Shown: positions 17,963 to 26,741, counted from the stretch's first letter. The stretch: 64,000 bases of DNA from PALSA-1004 sp963829085 (GCA_963829085.1 CAWHHJ010000024.1:1-64000), one strand, 5' to 3'. Made by a program: numbers and translations. The notes: a model not told the origin generated them from the letters alone.

Positions 17963-18765
17963 CGCGCGCTTCCCGTTGCTTCGAGTCGCCACCGCATGAG
18001 GCGATCACCGGTCTGCCGGATGACCGCGCTCGAGATAAAGCCCATCAGGCCGAGAGTGCCCATTGCGATGACGATGGTCGGATACTGAATGAGGTTATAC
18101 GCATCCATGATGAGGAACCCCAGCCCGTACTGTGCTGCGATCATTTCACCCGCGGCGAGTGAGAACCATGCAGCGCCCATCGCAATCTGCAGCCCAGTAA
18201 AGATTTGCGGCAGCGCTCCCGGAATAATCACGTCAAAGAGCAAATCGCGTCGCGTAGCTCCCAGACACTTCGCTGCACGGATGTGGTCCGCATCGATGGC
18301 ATGCACGCCGACCAGCGTATTGAGCGTCGTTGCGAAGAAAGCAACGAGGAACGTTACGAACACCACCGCCGCTTCAGCGCCCGGCAGCAGTAGGATTGCA
18401 AGCGGCACCCATGCAAGCGGCGGAACCGGACGCAGCAAGCCGACGAGAGCTTCCGCATACGCGTTGAAGCGGCTGCTCCAACCCATGAGGATGCCGAGGG
18501 GTATACCCAACCCGAGCGCGAGCGCGAACGCTGTCCATGCGCGAAGCGTGCTTGCGAAGATGTGCTTATAGTAAGCAGCCGTAAAGATCGAGATTCCGTA
18601 CGCAGGCTCCGGCGACATCCATTCGCGTATGACCCCGAGTGGATCGGGCATGCGGGTGAACGATTTCAACGGCACCCATTTGACCGACGCATACCAGATG
18701 GCAAGCACAAGACCGTAACCCGCGAGCATCAGCCAGAATTTGCGCGAGCGTAGCACTGCTCCCAT
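17959..18765 (-). CDS. ABC transporter permease, NitT/TauT type, second subunit
   Basis: 268 residues with about six membrane helices (first FWLMLAGYGLVLAIWYASV; others LRAWTAFALALGLGIPLGIL, AAVVFVTFLVAFFATTLNTL). The EAA loop is CLGATRRDLLFDVIIPGALP. A long first periplasmic loop (KWVPLKSFTRMPDPLGVIREW) distinguishes it from the other permease. It is 22 bases downstream of the DsrE-like gene and overlaps the next ATPase by four bases, so the order is DsrE, permease, ATPase, permease, ATPase, binding protein. Confidence 0.9.
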   Translation of the reverse strand: MGAVLRSRKFWLMLAGYGLVLAIWYASVKWVPLKSFTRMPDPLGVIREWMSPEPAYGISIFTAAYYKHIFASTLRAWTAFALALGLGIPLGILMGWSSRFNAYAEALVGLLRPVPPLAWVPLAILLLPGAEAAVVFVTFLVAFFATTLNTLVGVHAIDADHIRAAKCLGATRRDLLFDVIIPGALPQIFTGLQIAMGAAWFSLAAGEMIAAQYGLGFLIMDAYNLIQYPTIVIAMGTLGLMGFISSAVIRQTGDRLMRWRLEATGSAR

Positions 18766-18787
18766 TATTTTCTATCGAGCTCCGCGC

Positions 18788-19210
18788 TCAGGTAACGAGG
18801 ACGTACGCATAGCCGCGGTTCTGGAGCGCTATGCTATTCAGAAACACGTTTTCTTCGACGTCGGCGTAAGGCATGAGAGCGGCGCGCCCGATCAGTGAAC
18901 GGTCCATGGCGATCCCGCACACTTCGACGCGTCCGCCCTGTGACGTAAAGTCAGTGAGTGCCGCATGTATCTCTGGAAAGTCTTGCACGTCATCGGCTGC
19001 GAACTTGGTGCCGCTCAGATCGCGCACTGCGAACTTGGTCGCGCCGCCATGCAGGAGCACAACGAATTCGGGCGTGATGTCCTGCTCGCGGAACCGGCGC
19101 ATCGCAAGCATCATAAGCCGCACGCGGTCGAGGAATCGCCGCGAATCACCTGTCATGAAATCCCAGACGGCGCGGGCTGACGTGAGCCCCTCACAATCGT
19201 TCGTTTGCAT
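18788..19210 (-). CDS. DsrE-family protein
   Basis: A 140-residue soluble protein with the DsrE/DsrF-like fold pattern: RRFLDRVRLMMLAMRRFREQDITPEFVVLLHGGATKF, then FPEIHAALTDFTSQGGRVEVCGIAMDRSLIGRAALMPYADVEENVFLNSIALQNRGYAYVLV. The cysteine in VEVCGIAM lies where DsrE-like proteins carry the sulfur-handling residue. Members relay sulfur or have unknown roles. It starts the operon of the two-permease ABC importer, separated by 22 bases. This hints that the imported compound contains sulfur, though DsrE-like proteins also occur without such links. Confidence 0.7.
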   Translation of the reverse strand: MQTNDCEGLTSARAVWDFMTGDSRRFLDRVRLMMLAMRRFREQDITPEFVVLLHGGATKFAVRDLSGTKFAADDVQDFPEIHAALTDFTSQGGRVEVCGIAMDRSLIGRAALMPYADVEENVFLNSIALQNRGYAYVLVT

Positions 19211-19326
19211 GGTTTACCTTATATTCCGAGCGTCGCAATCTGAATCGGCCCGCCGTCTGTAGAGACGAGTATGGTCGATGATACCTTCAAGTCGTCGTCT
19301 AATAACCGCTGCCCGGGGACGAGCGC

Positions 19327-20046
19327 CTATTGAGCGTTCACGAGCCGGAAGACAATAGGCACGCGCACCCAATCTTCAACCGGCTCTGTCCCTTTACGCG
19401 CAGGCACGAAGCGCCATTCCTTCACCGCATCCATCGCGGCACCGTCGAGCAGCGATGATCCGCTCGTTTTGTCGAGCTCCACTTTTGCCGCGCGGCCATC
19501 GCGCGTCACCAGCACGCGGAGCATCACCGTACCTTCATCGCCATTGCGCCGGGCAAGGCGCGGGTATTCGGGCCGCGGATTGTTGAGATAGGCAGCCCCG
19601 AAACTGGGCGGTGACGACGGCAAGGGCGGCGGTGCAGGAGCAGGTGCTGGCGGGGTCGGAGGCGATGGCGACGGCGGTTCTGGCGCTGGCTCGGCGACGA
19701 CCGCGGGCTGACTGATCGCCGGCTGCTCGTTTTGCCGAATAGTCGGGGTGGCGATTACCTGAGGCGTCGGAGCAACGACCTTTGGTTTCGGAACAACGCG
19801 CCGGGGTTGCGGAGGTTCATGCGTCTTTTGCGGCGGCACGACTTGCGGCGGCTGCATGGGGAGCGGTTCCGGCGGGGCAAGATCAACATGAAGAACCGGC
19901 TCCGGCGGGGCAGGTAACTGACGCAAAAACGGATACAGCACAGCGAACGCAATGACGTGTACGAGAACGCTGCCCGCCACGGCGACAAAAAGATCGAGCG
20001 CTCGTCGCGGCGGATAAGGCCTGAGGTCAGCTTTCAGCACGGTCAT
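19327..20046 (-). CDS. TonB-family energy transducer, orphan
   Basis: 239 residues: one membrane anchor near the N-terminus (LDLFVAVAGSVLVHVIAFAVLYPF), a long proline-rich linker rich in PPxP and KP (about residues 50-150), and a C-terminal TonB domain with NPRPEYPRLARRNGDEGTVMLRVLV and DAVKEWRFVPARKG. TonB passes energy from the proton motive force to outer-membrane receptors. The start at 20046 lies 26 bases after the Bug gene stop; an upstream ATG inside that gene is less likely. No ExbB, ExbD or TonB-dependent receptor is in the window, so it would need partners elsewhere. It appears to be the last gene of the acyl-CoA operon. Confidence 0.85.
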   Translation of the reverse strand: MTVLKADLRPYPPRRALDLFVAVAGSVLVHVIAFAVLYPFLRQLPAPPEPVLHVDLAPPEPLPMQPPQVVPPQKTHEPPQPRRVVPKPKVVAPTPQVIATPTIRQNEQPAISQPAVVAEPAPEPPSPSPPTPPAPAPAPPPLPSSPPSFGAAYLNNPRPEYPRLARRNGDEGTVMLRVLVTRDGRAAKVELDKTSGSSLLDGAAMDAVKEWRFVPARKGTEPVEDWVRVPIVFRLVNAQ

Positions 20047-20072
20047 GCGTTTCGCTGGCGTGCTGAATCCGG

Positions 20073-21050
20073 TTACTCCGGTTTCACGCCGAGCTCCTTG
20101 ATCAGCCGGCCCCACTTCGTGATCTCCGACTTGATATAGGCGGCAAATTGCTCAGGTGTGTTGCTGGCAGCATCAGCGCCCTGCTCCGCGAGCTTCGCCT
20201 TGACGTCAGGCATCGCGAGAATCTTCACGATCTGCATGTGCAGCTTGGAAATGATCTCGCGCGGCACACCGGCTGGCGCCAGTATGCCCCACCATGACAC
20301 GACGTCGAAGTCCGGATAACCGGATTCAGCAACGGTCGGAATGTCAGGCATAGACGGCGAGCGCTTGAGGCTGGTTACTGCGACCATGCGCAGGCGACCG
20401 CCTCTGACGAACGGCTGCGCCGAAATCGGCGACGTGAAATAAAGCTGCGCCTGGCCGGCGACGACGTCCGTCAATGCAGGCGCTGCGCCCTTGTACGGTA
20501 TGTGCACGATGTTGACATGCGCGACCTGCTTGAAGAGCTCCGCTGCGAGATGTCCGGCGCTGCCGCTGCCGGACGATGCATAGTTCAATGAGCCCGGCTT
20601 CGCCTTCGCGAGCGCGACGAGATCTTTCACGGTTTTTACCGGCAGCGACGGATGCACCACGAGCAGGTTCGGTGTTGTCGCAACCAGTGTGATCGGGGCG
20701 AAATCCTTGATGGGATCGAACGGCAGCTTGCCCATCAGACTGATGTTGATGGAGAGATTGCTCGCCTGTCCCATTAGCAGCGTGTAACCGTCGGGCGGCG
20801 CTTTTGCCACAAGCTCGGCGCCGATGTTGCCCGTCGCGCCGCCGCGGTTCTCAACTACGATCTGCTGTCCAAGATCTTCGCCGAGCTTCTGGCCGATGAT
20901 GCGCGCGAGAATATCGTTAGCGCCACCGGGCGGATACGGTGATACCAATCGCACCGGCTTCGCCGGATACGACTGAGCGGCCGCACCGCCTGCAGGAATG
21001 AGAAATGCTGCGACAACTGCGAGAATAATCTTGCTACGGATGTAACTCAT
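20073..21050 (-). CDS. Bug/TctC-family periplasmic substrate-binding protein
   Basis: 325 residues: leader MSYIRSKIILAVVAAFLIPAGG, then VSPYPPGGANDILARIIGQKLGE, ENRGGATGNIGAELVAKAPPDGYTLL, LPFDPIKDFAPITLV, HPSLPVKTVKDLVALAKAKPGSLNYASSG and HIPYKGAAPALTDVVAGQ. It overlaps the DUF35 gene as ATGA at 21047-21050, so its translation is coupled to the acyl-CoA enzymes upstream. By position it may bind the acid that the operon's acyl-CoA ligase activates. No membrane transporter partner is nearby. Confidence 0.92.
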   Translation of the reverse strand: MSYIRSKIILAVVAAFLIPAGGAAAQSYPAKPVRLVSPYPPGGANDILARIIGQKLGEDLGQQIVVENRGGATGNIGAELVAKAPPDGYTLLMGQASNLSINISLMGKLPFDPIKDFAPITLVATTPNLLVVHPSLPVKTVKDLVALAKAKPGSLNYASSGSGSAGHLAAELFKQVAHVNIVHIPYKGAAPALTDVVAGQAQLYFTSPISAQPFVRGGRLRMVAVTSLKRSPSMPDIPTVAESGYPDFDVVSWWGILAPAGVPREIISKLHMQIVKILAMPDVKAKLAEQGADAASNTPEQFAAYIKSEITKWGRLIKELGVKPE

Positions 21051-21466
21051 TCTGCCGCCAGCGGCTCGAATACGGGCAACGTTATTTCGTCCGAAACTTT
21101 TTCGAACACGACGCGCACGGGCATCCCAATGCGCACGGCGTCAGGCGCACAGTGGACGATATTGGTCATCAAATGAGGTCCCTCTTGGAGCTTCACAGCA
21201 CCTACGACATACGGAACGGCGCTCGCGAACGCGGGACTCGGTGCCCGATGCACGACAGTGAACGAATACACTTCGCCTCGCCCGCTGCAGGGCGCCCATT
21301 CAAGACGGGGAGAACTGCACTGCGGGCAGAGGGTGCGGGGATAAAAATGATAATGGCCGCAATCGAGACAGTGCGGCATCACCAGCCGCTCTTCTCGTGC
21401 GGCTGACCAGTACGGCGCCGTTGCTGCATCGGGCGTCGGCAGTGGTCTCTCGCTTACGTTATCCAT
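21047..21466 (-). CDS. DUF35 (OB-fold zinc-ribbon) acyl-CoA-associated protein
   Basis: 139 residues with an N-terminal zinc ribbon (CLDCGHYHFYPRTLCPQC, residues about 34-51) and an OB-fold with GRGEVYSFTVVHRAP. DUF35 proteins act as partner subunits of thiolase-fold proteins and hydratases; the well-studied case is the aldolase pair Ltp2/ChsH2-DUF35 of steroid side-chain breakdown in actinobacteria. Here it follows the thiolase-fold gene by 12 bases, which supports a two-protein complex. Cytoplasmic. Confidence 0.9.
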   Translation of the reverse strand: MDNVSERPLPTPDAATAPYWSAAREERLVMPHCLDCGHYHFYPRTLCPQCSSPRLEWAPCSGRGEVYSFTVVHRAPSPAFASAVPYVVGAVKLQEGPHLMTNIVHCAPDAVRIGMPVRVVFEKVSDEITLPVFEPLAAE

Positions 21467-21478
21467 TTATTTTCCTTA

Positions 21479-22636
21479 TCACGCAGCGCCGAGAATCAGC
21501 GTGCAATGAATGCTGATCACACCGCCGTTGCCGTGGACCAGTGCTACTTGAGCATCTTTGACCTGCCGCGCACCGGCTTCACCGCGCAACTGGCGCACCG
21601 CTTCGATGACATGAAAGAAGCCGCCGCCGAGCCCCGGATGTCCGCCCGACAAAAGGCCGCCGTGCGTCGTGACCGGCAGCTCGCCGCCGATACCGATGCG
21701 CCCGTTTTCAATAAAATGGCCGCCTTCGCCTTTCTTGCAGAAGCCTAGATCCTCGAGCTCGACGATCACGGTGATGGTGAAGCAATCATAAATCTGCGCG
21801 AAGTCCATGTCGGACGGCTTGAGCCCCGAGGTGCGGAAAGCATCGCGGCCCGCGTCGACCGCACCGGTGGTTGTCAGCTCGGTGTTGCCGATGTGACTGT
21901 GGCGCAAGCCATAGCCTTGTCCGAGAAGCTGCACCGGTCGTTTCTTCAAGTCGCGCGCGCGTTCCGCAGTGGTCACGATTGCCGCGGCTGCGCCATCCGA
22001 GACGATTGCGCAATCAAGGATGTGCAACGGCGATGTGATCATCTTCGATTTGAGCACGTCGTCGATGCTGATCGGATCGCGTTTGTGCGCATTTGGATTG
22101 AGGCTTGCGTGGTGCCGCATCGTTACCGCCACCTGCGCCATCTGCTCTGCCGTGGTGCCGTATTCATGCATATGGCGTTGCGCAACCAGCGCATACAGCG
22201 ACGGCACCAGCGGCCCGTACGGGACTTCAAACTGCGGATGCGCGCTGCCGCCTTCCGCCATGCTTTTCACCGCCTTCGCGCGGGTGCCGTGCGAGAGCAG
22301 GTTTTGGCCGGCGACGCACAGCACAGTCGTGCATTGCCCCGCGGCAATTGCGAGTGCTGCGTTGTGGATCATCGCCGCGCCCGACGCACCCGCGAGATCG
22401 AGTGTTGCCAGAAAAGAAGGTGCGATACCAAGATGGTGCGCAACAACGCCGCATGGCATGTTCCAGTGCTCGACGCGAACCGGCGTCGTCAGCAGGCCGT
22501 CGATGTCGGACATGCGCAGGCCCGCGTCGGTGAGCGCCGCCTGCGCCGCATCGGTCTGGAGTTGCAGCGCTGACCGGTCCGGTACTTTACCGACGCGGCT
22601 CTCGCCGATGCCGACAATTGCAGCTTGTGCAGTCAT
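21479..22636 (-). CDS. Thiolase-fold protein without thiolase cysteines (Ltp2/lipid-transfer-like)
   Basis: 385 residues of the thiolase superfamily: VGIGESRVGKVPDRSALQL, a middle part with MRHHASLNPNAHK and DGAAAAIV, and GGLLSGGHPGLGG with the GHP histidine. The segment that normally holds the nucleophile (A-C-A-S-G) reads LAGASGAAMIHNA, with glycine in place of cysteine. The C-terminal Cys-Gly motif is replaced by LVHGNGG. The protein is therefore unlikely to be a normal thiolase. Relatives lacking the cysteines, such as Ltp2, work with DUF35 proteins as retro-aldolases on 3-hydroxyacyl-CoA-type thioesters, and a DUF35 gene lies directly downstream. Confidence 0.85.
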   Translation of the reverse strand: MTAQAAIVGIGESRVGKVPDRSALQLQTDAAQAALTDAGLRMSDIDGLLTTPVRVEHWNMPCGVVAHHLGIAPSFLATLDLAGASGAAMIHNAALAIAAGQCTTVLCVAGQNLLSHGTRAKAVKSMAEGGSAHPQFEVPYGPLVPSLYALVAQRHMHEYGTTAEQMAQVAVTMRHHASLNPNAHKRDPISIDDVLKSKMITSPLHILDCAIVSDGAAAAIVTTAERARDLKKRPVQLLGQGYGLRHSHIGNTELTTTGAVDAGRDAFRTSGLKPSDMDFAQIYDCFTITVIVELEDLGFCKKGEGGHFIENGRIGIGGELPVTTHGGLLSGGHPGLGGGFFHVIEAVRQLRGEAGARQVKDAQVALVHGNGGVISIHCTLILGAA

Positions 22637-22644
22637 TACTGTCC

Positions 22645-23820
22645 TCAGTCCGAAATCTTGATGCCGCGAAAGAGGTCGCGCGCGATGACGATGCGTTGAA
22701 TTTCCGAGGCGCCTTCACCGACGCGATAATGCCGCACGTCGCGATAAAACCGCTCGACCGGAAACCCGCGTATGACGCCTGTGCCGCCATGGATTTGTAC
22801 GGCGCGATCCGCGACCCGCCCCACCATCTCCGAGCAGAAGAGCTTGCACATGCTGCCGGCTGACGCGACTTTGTCGCCGCGCTCGAGGCGCCGCAGCACG
22901 TCATAGCAAAGCGCGCGCGCAGCGGCGATTTCCATCGCAGAGTCCGCGAGCATCCACTGTATCGCCTGGCGTTCAGCGAGGAGCTTGCCGAAGGTCTTGC
23001 GCACTTTCGCCTGCTCAATCGAGCGCTCCACTAGTGATTCCGCTGCGCCGACGCATGAGCAGGATACGGACATGCGGCCATCGTTGAGCGAGCCCATCGC
23101 AACTTTGAAACCATTGCCGACATCGCCGAGCACCGCATCCGCCGGCAGCTTGCAGTCTTCGAATGTAAGCTCTGCAAGCTTGATCGCATCGGTCGCAATC
23201 GTCGTGTCGACCCGCGTAACTTCAAAACCCGGCGTGCCGCGTTCCAGCAGGAACGAAGTGATCCCGCCGCGCGCGCGCTTTTCGGGATCCGTCACTGCCA
23301 TCACCATAATCACGTCAGCGACATGTCCGCCGCTGATGTAATGCTTGCGCCCGTTCAGTATCCAGTGATCGCCGCGCTTTTCGGCACGTGTTTTCATGCT
23401 CGCCGCATCCGAGCCGGCTTCCGGTTCAGTCAGCGCGAATGCCGACTTCAACTTGCCGGCTGCGAAGCCGCGCAGGAACTTTTCTTTTTGCGCCGGCGTG
23501 CCGTGGCGGGTGATCGCCATCGGCGTCATGCCGCTCGAGTAATTCGCTGCAATCGTGAACGCGCGATGAAGGCGGCTGAATTCTTCGAGCGCAATGCAAT
23601 ATTGAAAGAGACTCAGCCCGCCGCCGCCGTACTCGGCCGGCAGGCGCATGCCGCAGTATCCGTTTTTCTGCATCAGCTCGATGAGGCCGGCCGGAATTTC
23701 TCCCGTCCGATCGATTTCCTCGGACCAGGGCGGAAGCTCGCGCTCCGTGAAGCGCCGCACCGCATCGCGCATCACACGCAGTTCGTCGCTCAGTTCCACG
23801 TCGAGTGCAGTCGTTTCCAT
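22645..23820 (-). CDS. Acyl-CoA dehydrogenase
   Basis: 391 residues with the usual order: helical N-terminal domain (MRDAVRRFTERELPPWSEEID), AFALTEPEAGSDAASMKTRAEKRGDHWILNG and YISGGHVADVIMVMAV in the beta domain, then the C-terminal helices with QIHGGTGVIRGFPVERFYRD. The catalytic glutamate fits the segment VGEGASEIQRIVIARDL near residue 370-375. FAD-dependent; forms the 2,3-double bond of an acyl-CoA and passes electrons to ETF. Separated by eight bases from the thiolase-fold gene and 15 from the crotonase, so one transcript is likely. Chain length or branching of the substrate cannot be read from the sequence. Confidence 0.92.
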   Translation of the reverse strand: METTALDVELSDELRVMRDAVRRFTERELPPWSEEIDRTGEIPAGLIELMQKNGYCGMRLPAEYGGGGLSLFQYCIALEEFSRLHRAFTIAANYSSGMTPMAITRHGTPAQKEKFLRGFAAGKLKSAFALTEPEAGSDAASMKTRAEKRGDHWILNGRKHYISGGHVADVIMVMAVTDPEKRARGGITSFLLERGTPGFEVTRVDTTIATDAIKLAELTFEDCKLPADAVLGDVGNGFKVAMGSLNDGRMSVSCSCVGAAESLVERSIEQAKVRKTFGKLLAERQAIQWMLADSAMEIAAARALCYDVLRRLERGDKVASAGSMCKLFCSEMVGRVADRAVQIHGGTGVIRGFPVERFYRDVRHYRVGEGASEIQRIVIARDLFRGIKISD

Positions 23821-23835
23821 TTCGTTTCCCCGGTT

Positions 23836-24582
23836 TTAATGCGGATGACGCGCCTTGTCGGCGGCTAGTTCCGCCTGCGCCGCTTTGGAGTGCGCATTGG
23901 CGGCATCGAATTCCGCACGCAGATCGCGCGCGAGCCAACGCTTGTTGAGCGCAAAAGTGGCGCGCGGCTTCGCTGCCAGCATTTTCGCGGCATCCTGTGC
24001 CGATCGTTCGAGCTCTTCGTGTGCGACGACAGAGCCGACCAGATGGTGCTGCCTCGCATCGGCGGCGCTGATTTGCCGGCCGGTCAACACAAGCTCACGT
24101 GCGAGTGCCATTCCCACCGCACGACTGACGATGGATGCGCCGAGAAAGGTCGGAATTCCAATGTCGATCTCCGGTAACGCAAATACCGCTCGATCGCTCG
24201 CGATCGCCTGGTCCGCCAGCAGCGCGATCATGCAACTCAAGCCGATTGCAGGGCCGTTGATCGCCGCAACGAGCGGTTTCTCGAAGCTAAGAATGGCGTC
24301 GAGGCAATGTGCGACGGTGTCACGCCTCCGGGTCGCAAGCGCCTCGTGGTCGAGCGCATCGGGATTCTTGATATCGATGCCCGCGGAGAACACCTTGCCG
24401 CCAGCACCTGTAATGACAGCGCCGATGATGGCCGGATCGTTCCCCGCGCTGGTCAGCGCCGCCGCAAACGCTTGCGCTAGCGCCGCATCGACTGCGTTCG
24501 ACGCGCGCGGACGATCGAACACCAGCCAGACCACGCCTTCGCGCAATTCTCGCTTCAAACCGTTCGCGCTGCCTCCTGCCAT
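23836..24582 (-). CDS. Enoyl-CoA hydratase/isomerase family protein
   Basis: 248 residues of the crotonase fold: GAVITGAGGKVFSAGIDIKN provides the first oxyanion-hole strand and AAINGPAIGLSCMIALLAD the second. The glutamate of PEIDIGIPTFLGA corresponds to Glu164 of rat mitochondrial hydratase. The other catalytic acid, Glu144 in rat (within GGGCE), is methionine here (GLSCM). One acid suggests an isomerase or other crotonase activity rather than a classic hydratase. The start at 24582 has GAGAG a few bases ahead; a TTG at 24597 overlapping the ligase stop is the alternative. It lies in the operon between the ligase and the dehydrogenase. Confidence 0.9.
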   Translation of the reverse strand: MAGGSANGLKRELREGVVWLVFDRPRASNAVDAALAQAFAAALTSAGNDPAIIGAVITGAGGKVFSAGIDIKNPDALDHEALATRRRDTVAHCLDAILSFEKPLVAAINGPAIGLSCMIALLADQAIASDRAVFALPEIDIGIPTFLGASIVSRAVGMALARELVLTGRQISAADARQHHLVGSVVAHEELERSAQDAAKMLAAKPRATFALNKRWLARDLRAEFDAANAHSKAAQAELAADKARHPH

Positions 24583-24593
24583 CAAGCTCTCTT

Positions 24594-26741
24594 TCAATGG
24601 TGTGTACCACGCTTGACGATCAGTGCATCGATGACACGTGCGCCGGCGCCCTGCTCATACAGCGCGAGTGGATTGATGTCCAGCTCCGCAATATCGTCTC
24701 GCAAGTCGTGACCGAGCCATGAAAGGCGCACGATAAGATCGCATAACGCCTCGATGTCTCGCGGCGCCTGTCCCCGCACGCCTTCCAGCAACTTGTATCC
24801 ACGCAATTCACGCAGCATCGCGTGCGCTTCGCTGTGAGCAATCGGCGCGACCCGATAGGTGAGATCGCGCAGCACTTCGACGTGTATGCCGCCGAGCCCC
24901 GCGACCACGACAGGACCGAAGACCGGATCCGCCACAAGTCCAAGCATTATTTCAACTCCCGCAGGCGCCATTTGCTGAACGAGAACACCGTCGAGCTTTG
25001 CATCCGGCTTGTAGGTTTTGGCAGCAGTCATCACTTCAGCGAAAGCTTTGCGCACAGCCTTATCGCCATTGACATGCAATCGTATCGCGCCGGCTTCCGT
25101 CTTATGGGCGATGTCGGCGGACTCGATCTTGAGTGCTACTTCGCCGCCGATCTCGCGGGCGAGCCGCACTGCGTCGACAACCTTGCGCGCGAGCGCTTCA
25201 CGTGTGACCGGAAAACCATACGCCGCAAGCACGCCCTTGCTCGCGCGCTCCGTTAACGTTCCCTGGCTCGCTTGTATCTGCTCACGCGCCGATGAGACAT
25301 CGATGTTCTCCGGGCGCTCTGACAACCGCGCCTGCTGTGATCGATCGCGCAGGAATTGTCCATAGCCCATCGCCGCACGCACGGCTTTCAGACAGCTCAG
25401 CGTATTGCGGTAAACCGGCACGCCCTCGGCTGCCACTGAGCGTGCCGTTACTGCGGGATCGTCATTGCACGCGCCCGTCCACAGGATTGCAACCGGTTTG
25501 CTCGCGGCTTTCGCTGCTTCAGCGGCCTGGCGTATATCGCTCGCCACGGACAGCGTGAAAATTGGAATCAGCACATCGACGTTCTCATCCGCCGTAATCG
25601 CGTCGAATAAGCGGCGGAAAATCTCAGGCTTGCCGATTGCCGCATTGGTAACATCCGTCGGATTCGATGTCGTGCCATGCTTGGGCAGCACTTCGGCGAG
25701 TCGGGATTGTGTGTTCGGCGCGTAATCCGGGAAGCTGATGCCGACGCTTGCGCCGAGATCGACGAGCAGCACGCCGTTGCCCCCGGAGATAGTTGTCGCC
25801 GCCGCACGTGTGCCGCGCGGCCAGCGTCGGGTCCGCAACAGCGTCGCCGTTTCATACAGCTCATTACAATCATCAACGCGAATGATGCCGCATTGGCGGA
25901 GCGCGGCATCGCACACCTCATCGGAGCCGGCCATTGCACCGGTGTGCGAAGCAGCGGCATGGCTGCCCGCGTCTGTGCGGCCGAGCTTTACGATGACGAT
26001 CGGCTTCTCACGCGCCGCGGCGCGTCGGGCGACTTCGAAAAGCCGCGGACCGTCGGGAATATTTTCCGCAAGGACCATGATGACGTCAGTCGCCGGATCG
26101 TCAATCATGAATTGCACGAAGTCGAGGATATTGAGATCGGCGGAGTTGCCGCAGCTCACCTCATAACTGATGCCGACGCCCGCTTCCTGCGCCCGCCACA
26201 TCACGTTAACCTGGCCGGCGCCGCCGCTTTGCGCAACTACACCCACATTCCCTGCCGGCTGGCGCGTGGCGACGGTCGCCGACGTCGTCATCGCAAAGCC
26301 GTCGATGAAGTTAACCGTACCGTTGCAATTCGGCCCCATGATGCGCATGCCGGTGCGCTGCGCTAATGCGCTTATGGCCGCCTGCATGGCGCGTCCTTCC
26401 TCCGTTCCCGTTTCGGCGAAGCCTCCGGTGTATACCGTCGCAAAGCGCGCACCGCGCGCCGCGCAGTCCTCGAGGATCGGCATCACACGGTCAGCGGGAA
26501 CGACGATGCCAACGTGATCGGGCGCCTCAGGCACGTCACGCACGCTCGCGTAACATTTCAGACCGCGCACTTCGGAGAACCTTGGGTTGATGGGATAGAT
26601 CTGTCCCTGATAACCGAAATTGACCATGCGCATCAGTACGCGGCCCGCAAAACGCGATAGATCGTCGGTCGCGCCGACCAGCCCGACGCTCGAAGGAGCG
26701 AAGAAAGGTTTCAAATCCGGTACTGCTGCCACTTCCGTCAT
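24594..26741 (-). CDS. Acetate--CoA ligase family protein (ADP/NDP-forming acyl-CoA synthetase)
   Basis: 715 residues with the fused layout of NDP-forming acyl-CoA synthetases: CoA-binding domain at the start (FFAPSSVGLVGATDDLSRFAG), two flavodoxin-like domains, and a C-terminal ATP-grasp domain (about residues 490-710, GFPVTREALARKVVDAVRLA). The phospho-histidine segment SHTGAMAGSDEV is present. The middle includes MGPNCNGTVNF. It would convert a carboxylate plus CoA and ATP to the acyl-CoA. It is the first gene of a tight minus-strand operon with crotonase, acyl-CoA dehydrogenase, thiolase-fold protein, DUF35, Bug receptor and TonB, and so probably activates the operon's growth substrate. 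Confidence 0.92.
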   Translation of the reverse strand: MTEVAAVPDLKPFFAPSSVGLVGATDDLSRFAGRVLMRMVNFGYQGQIYPINPRFSEVRGLKCYASVRDVPEAPDHVGIVVPADRVMPILEDCAARGARFATVYTGGFAETGTEEGRAMQAAISALAQRTGMRIMGPNCNGTVNFIDGFAMTTSATVATRQPAGNVGVVAQSGGAGQVNVMWRAQEAGVGISYEVSCGNSADLNILDFVQFMIDDPATDVIMVLAENIPDGPRLFEVARRAAAREKPIVIVKLGRTDAGSHAAASHTGAMAGSDEVCDAALRQCGIIRVDDCNELYETATLLRTRRWPRGTRAAATTISGGNGVLLVDLGASVGISFPDYAPNTQSRLAEVLPKHGTTSNPTDVTNAAIGKPEIFRRLFDAITADENVDVLIPIFTLSVASDIRQAAEAAKAASKPVAILWTGACNDDPAVTARSVAAEGVPVYRNTLSCLKAVRAAMGYGQFLRDRSQQARLSERPENIDVSSAREQIQASQGTLTERASKGVLAAYGFPVTREALARKVVDAVRLAREIGGEVALKIESADIAHKTEAGAIRLHVNGDKAVRKAFAEVMTAAKTYKPDAKLDGVLVQQMAPAGVEIMLGLVADPVFGPVVVAGLGGIHVEVLRDLTYRVAPIAHSEAHAMLRELRGYKLLEGVRGQAPRDIEALCDLIVRLSWLGHDLRDDIAELDINPLALYEQGAGARVIDALIVKRGTHH

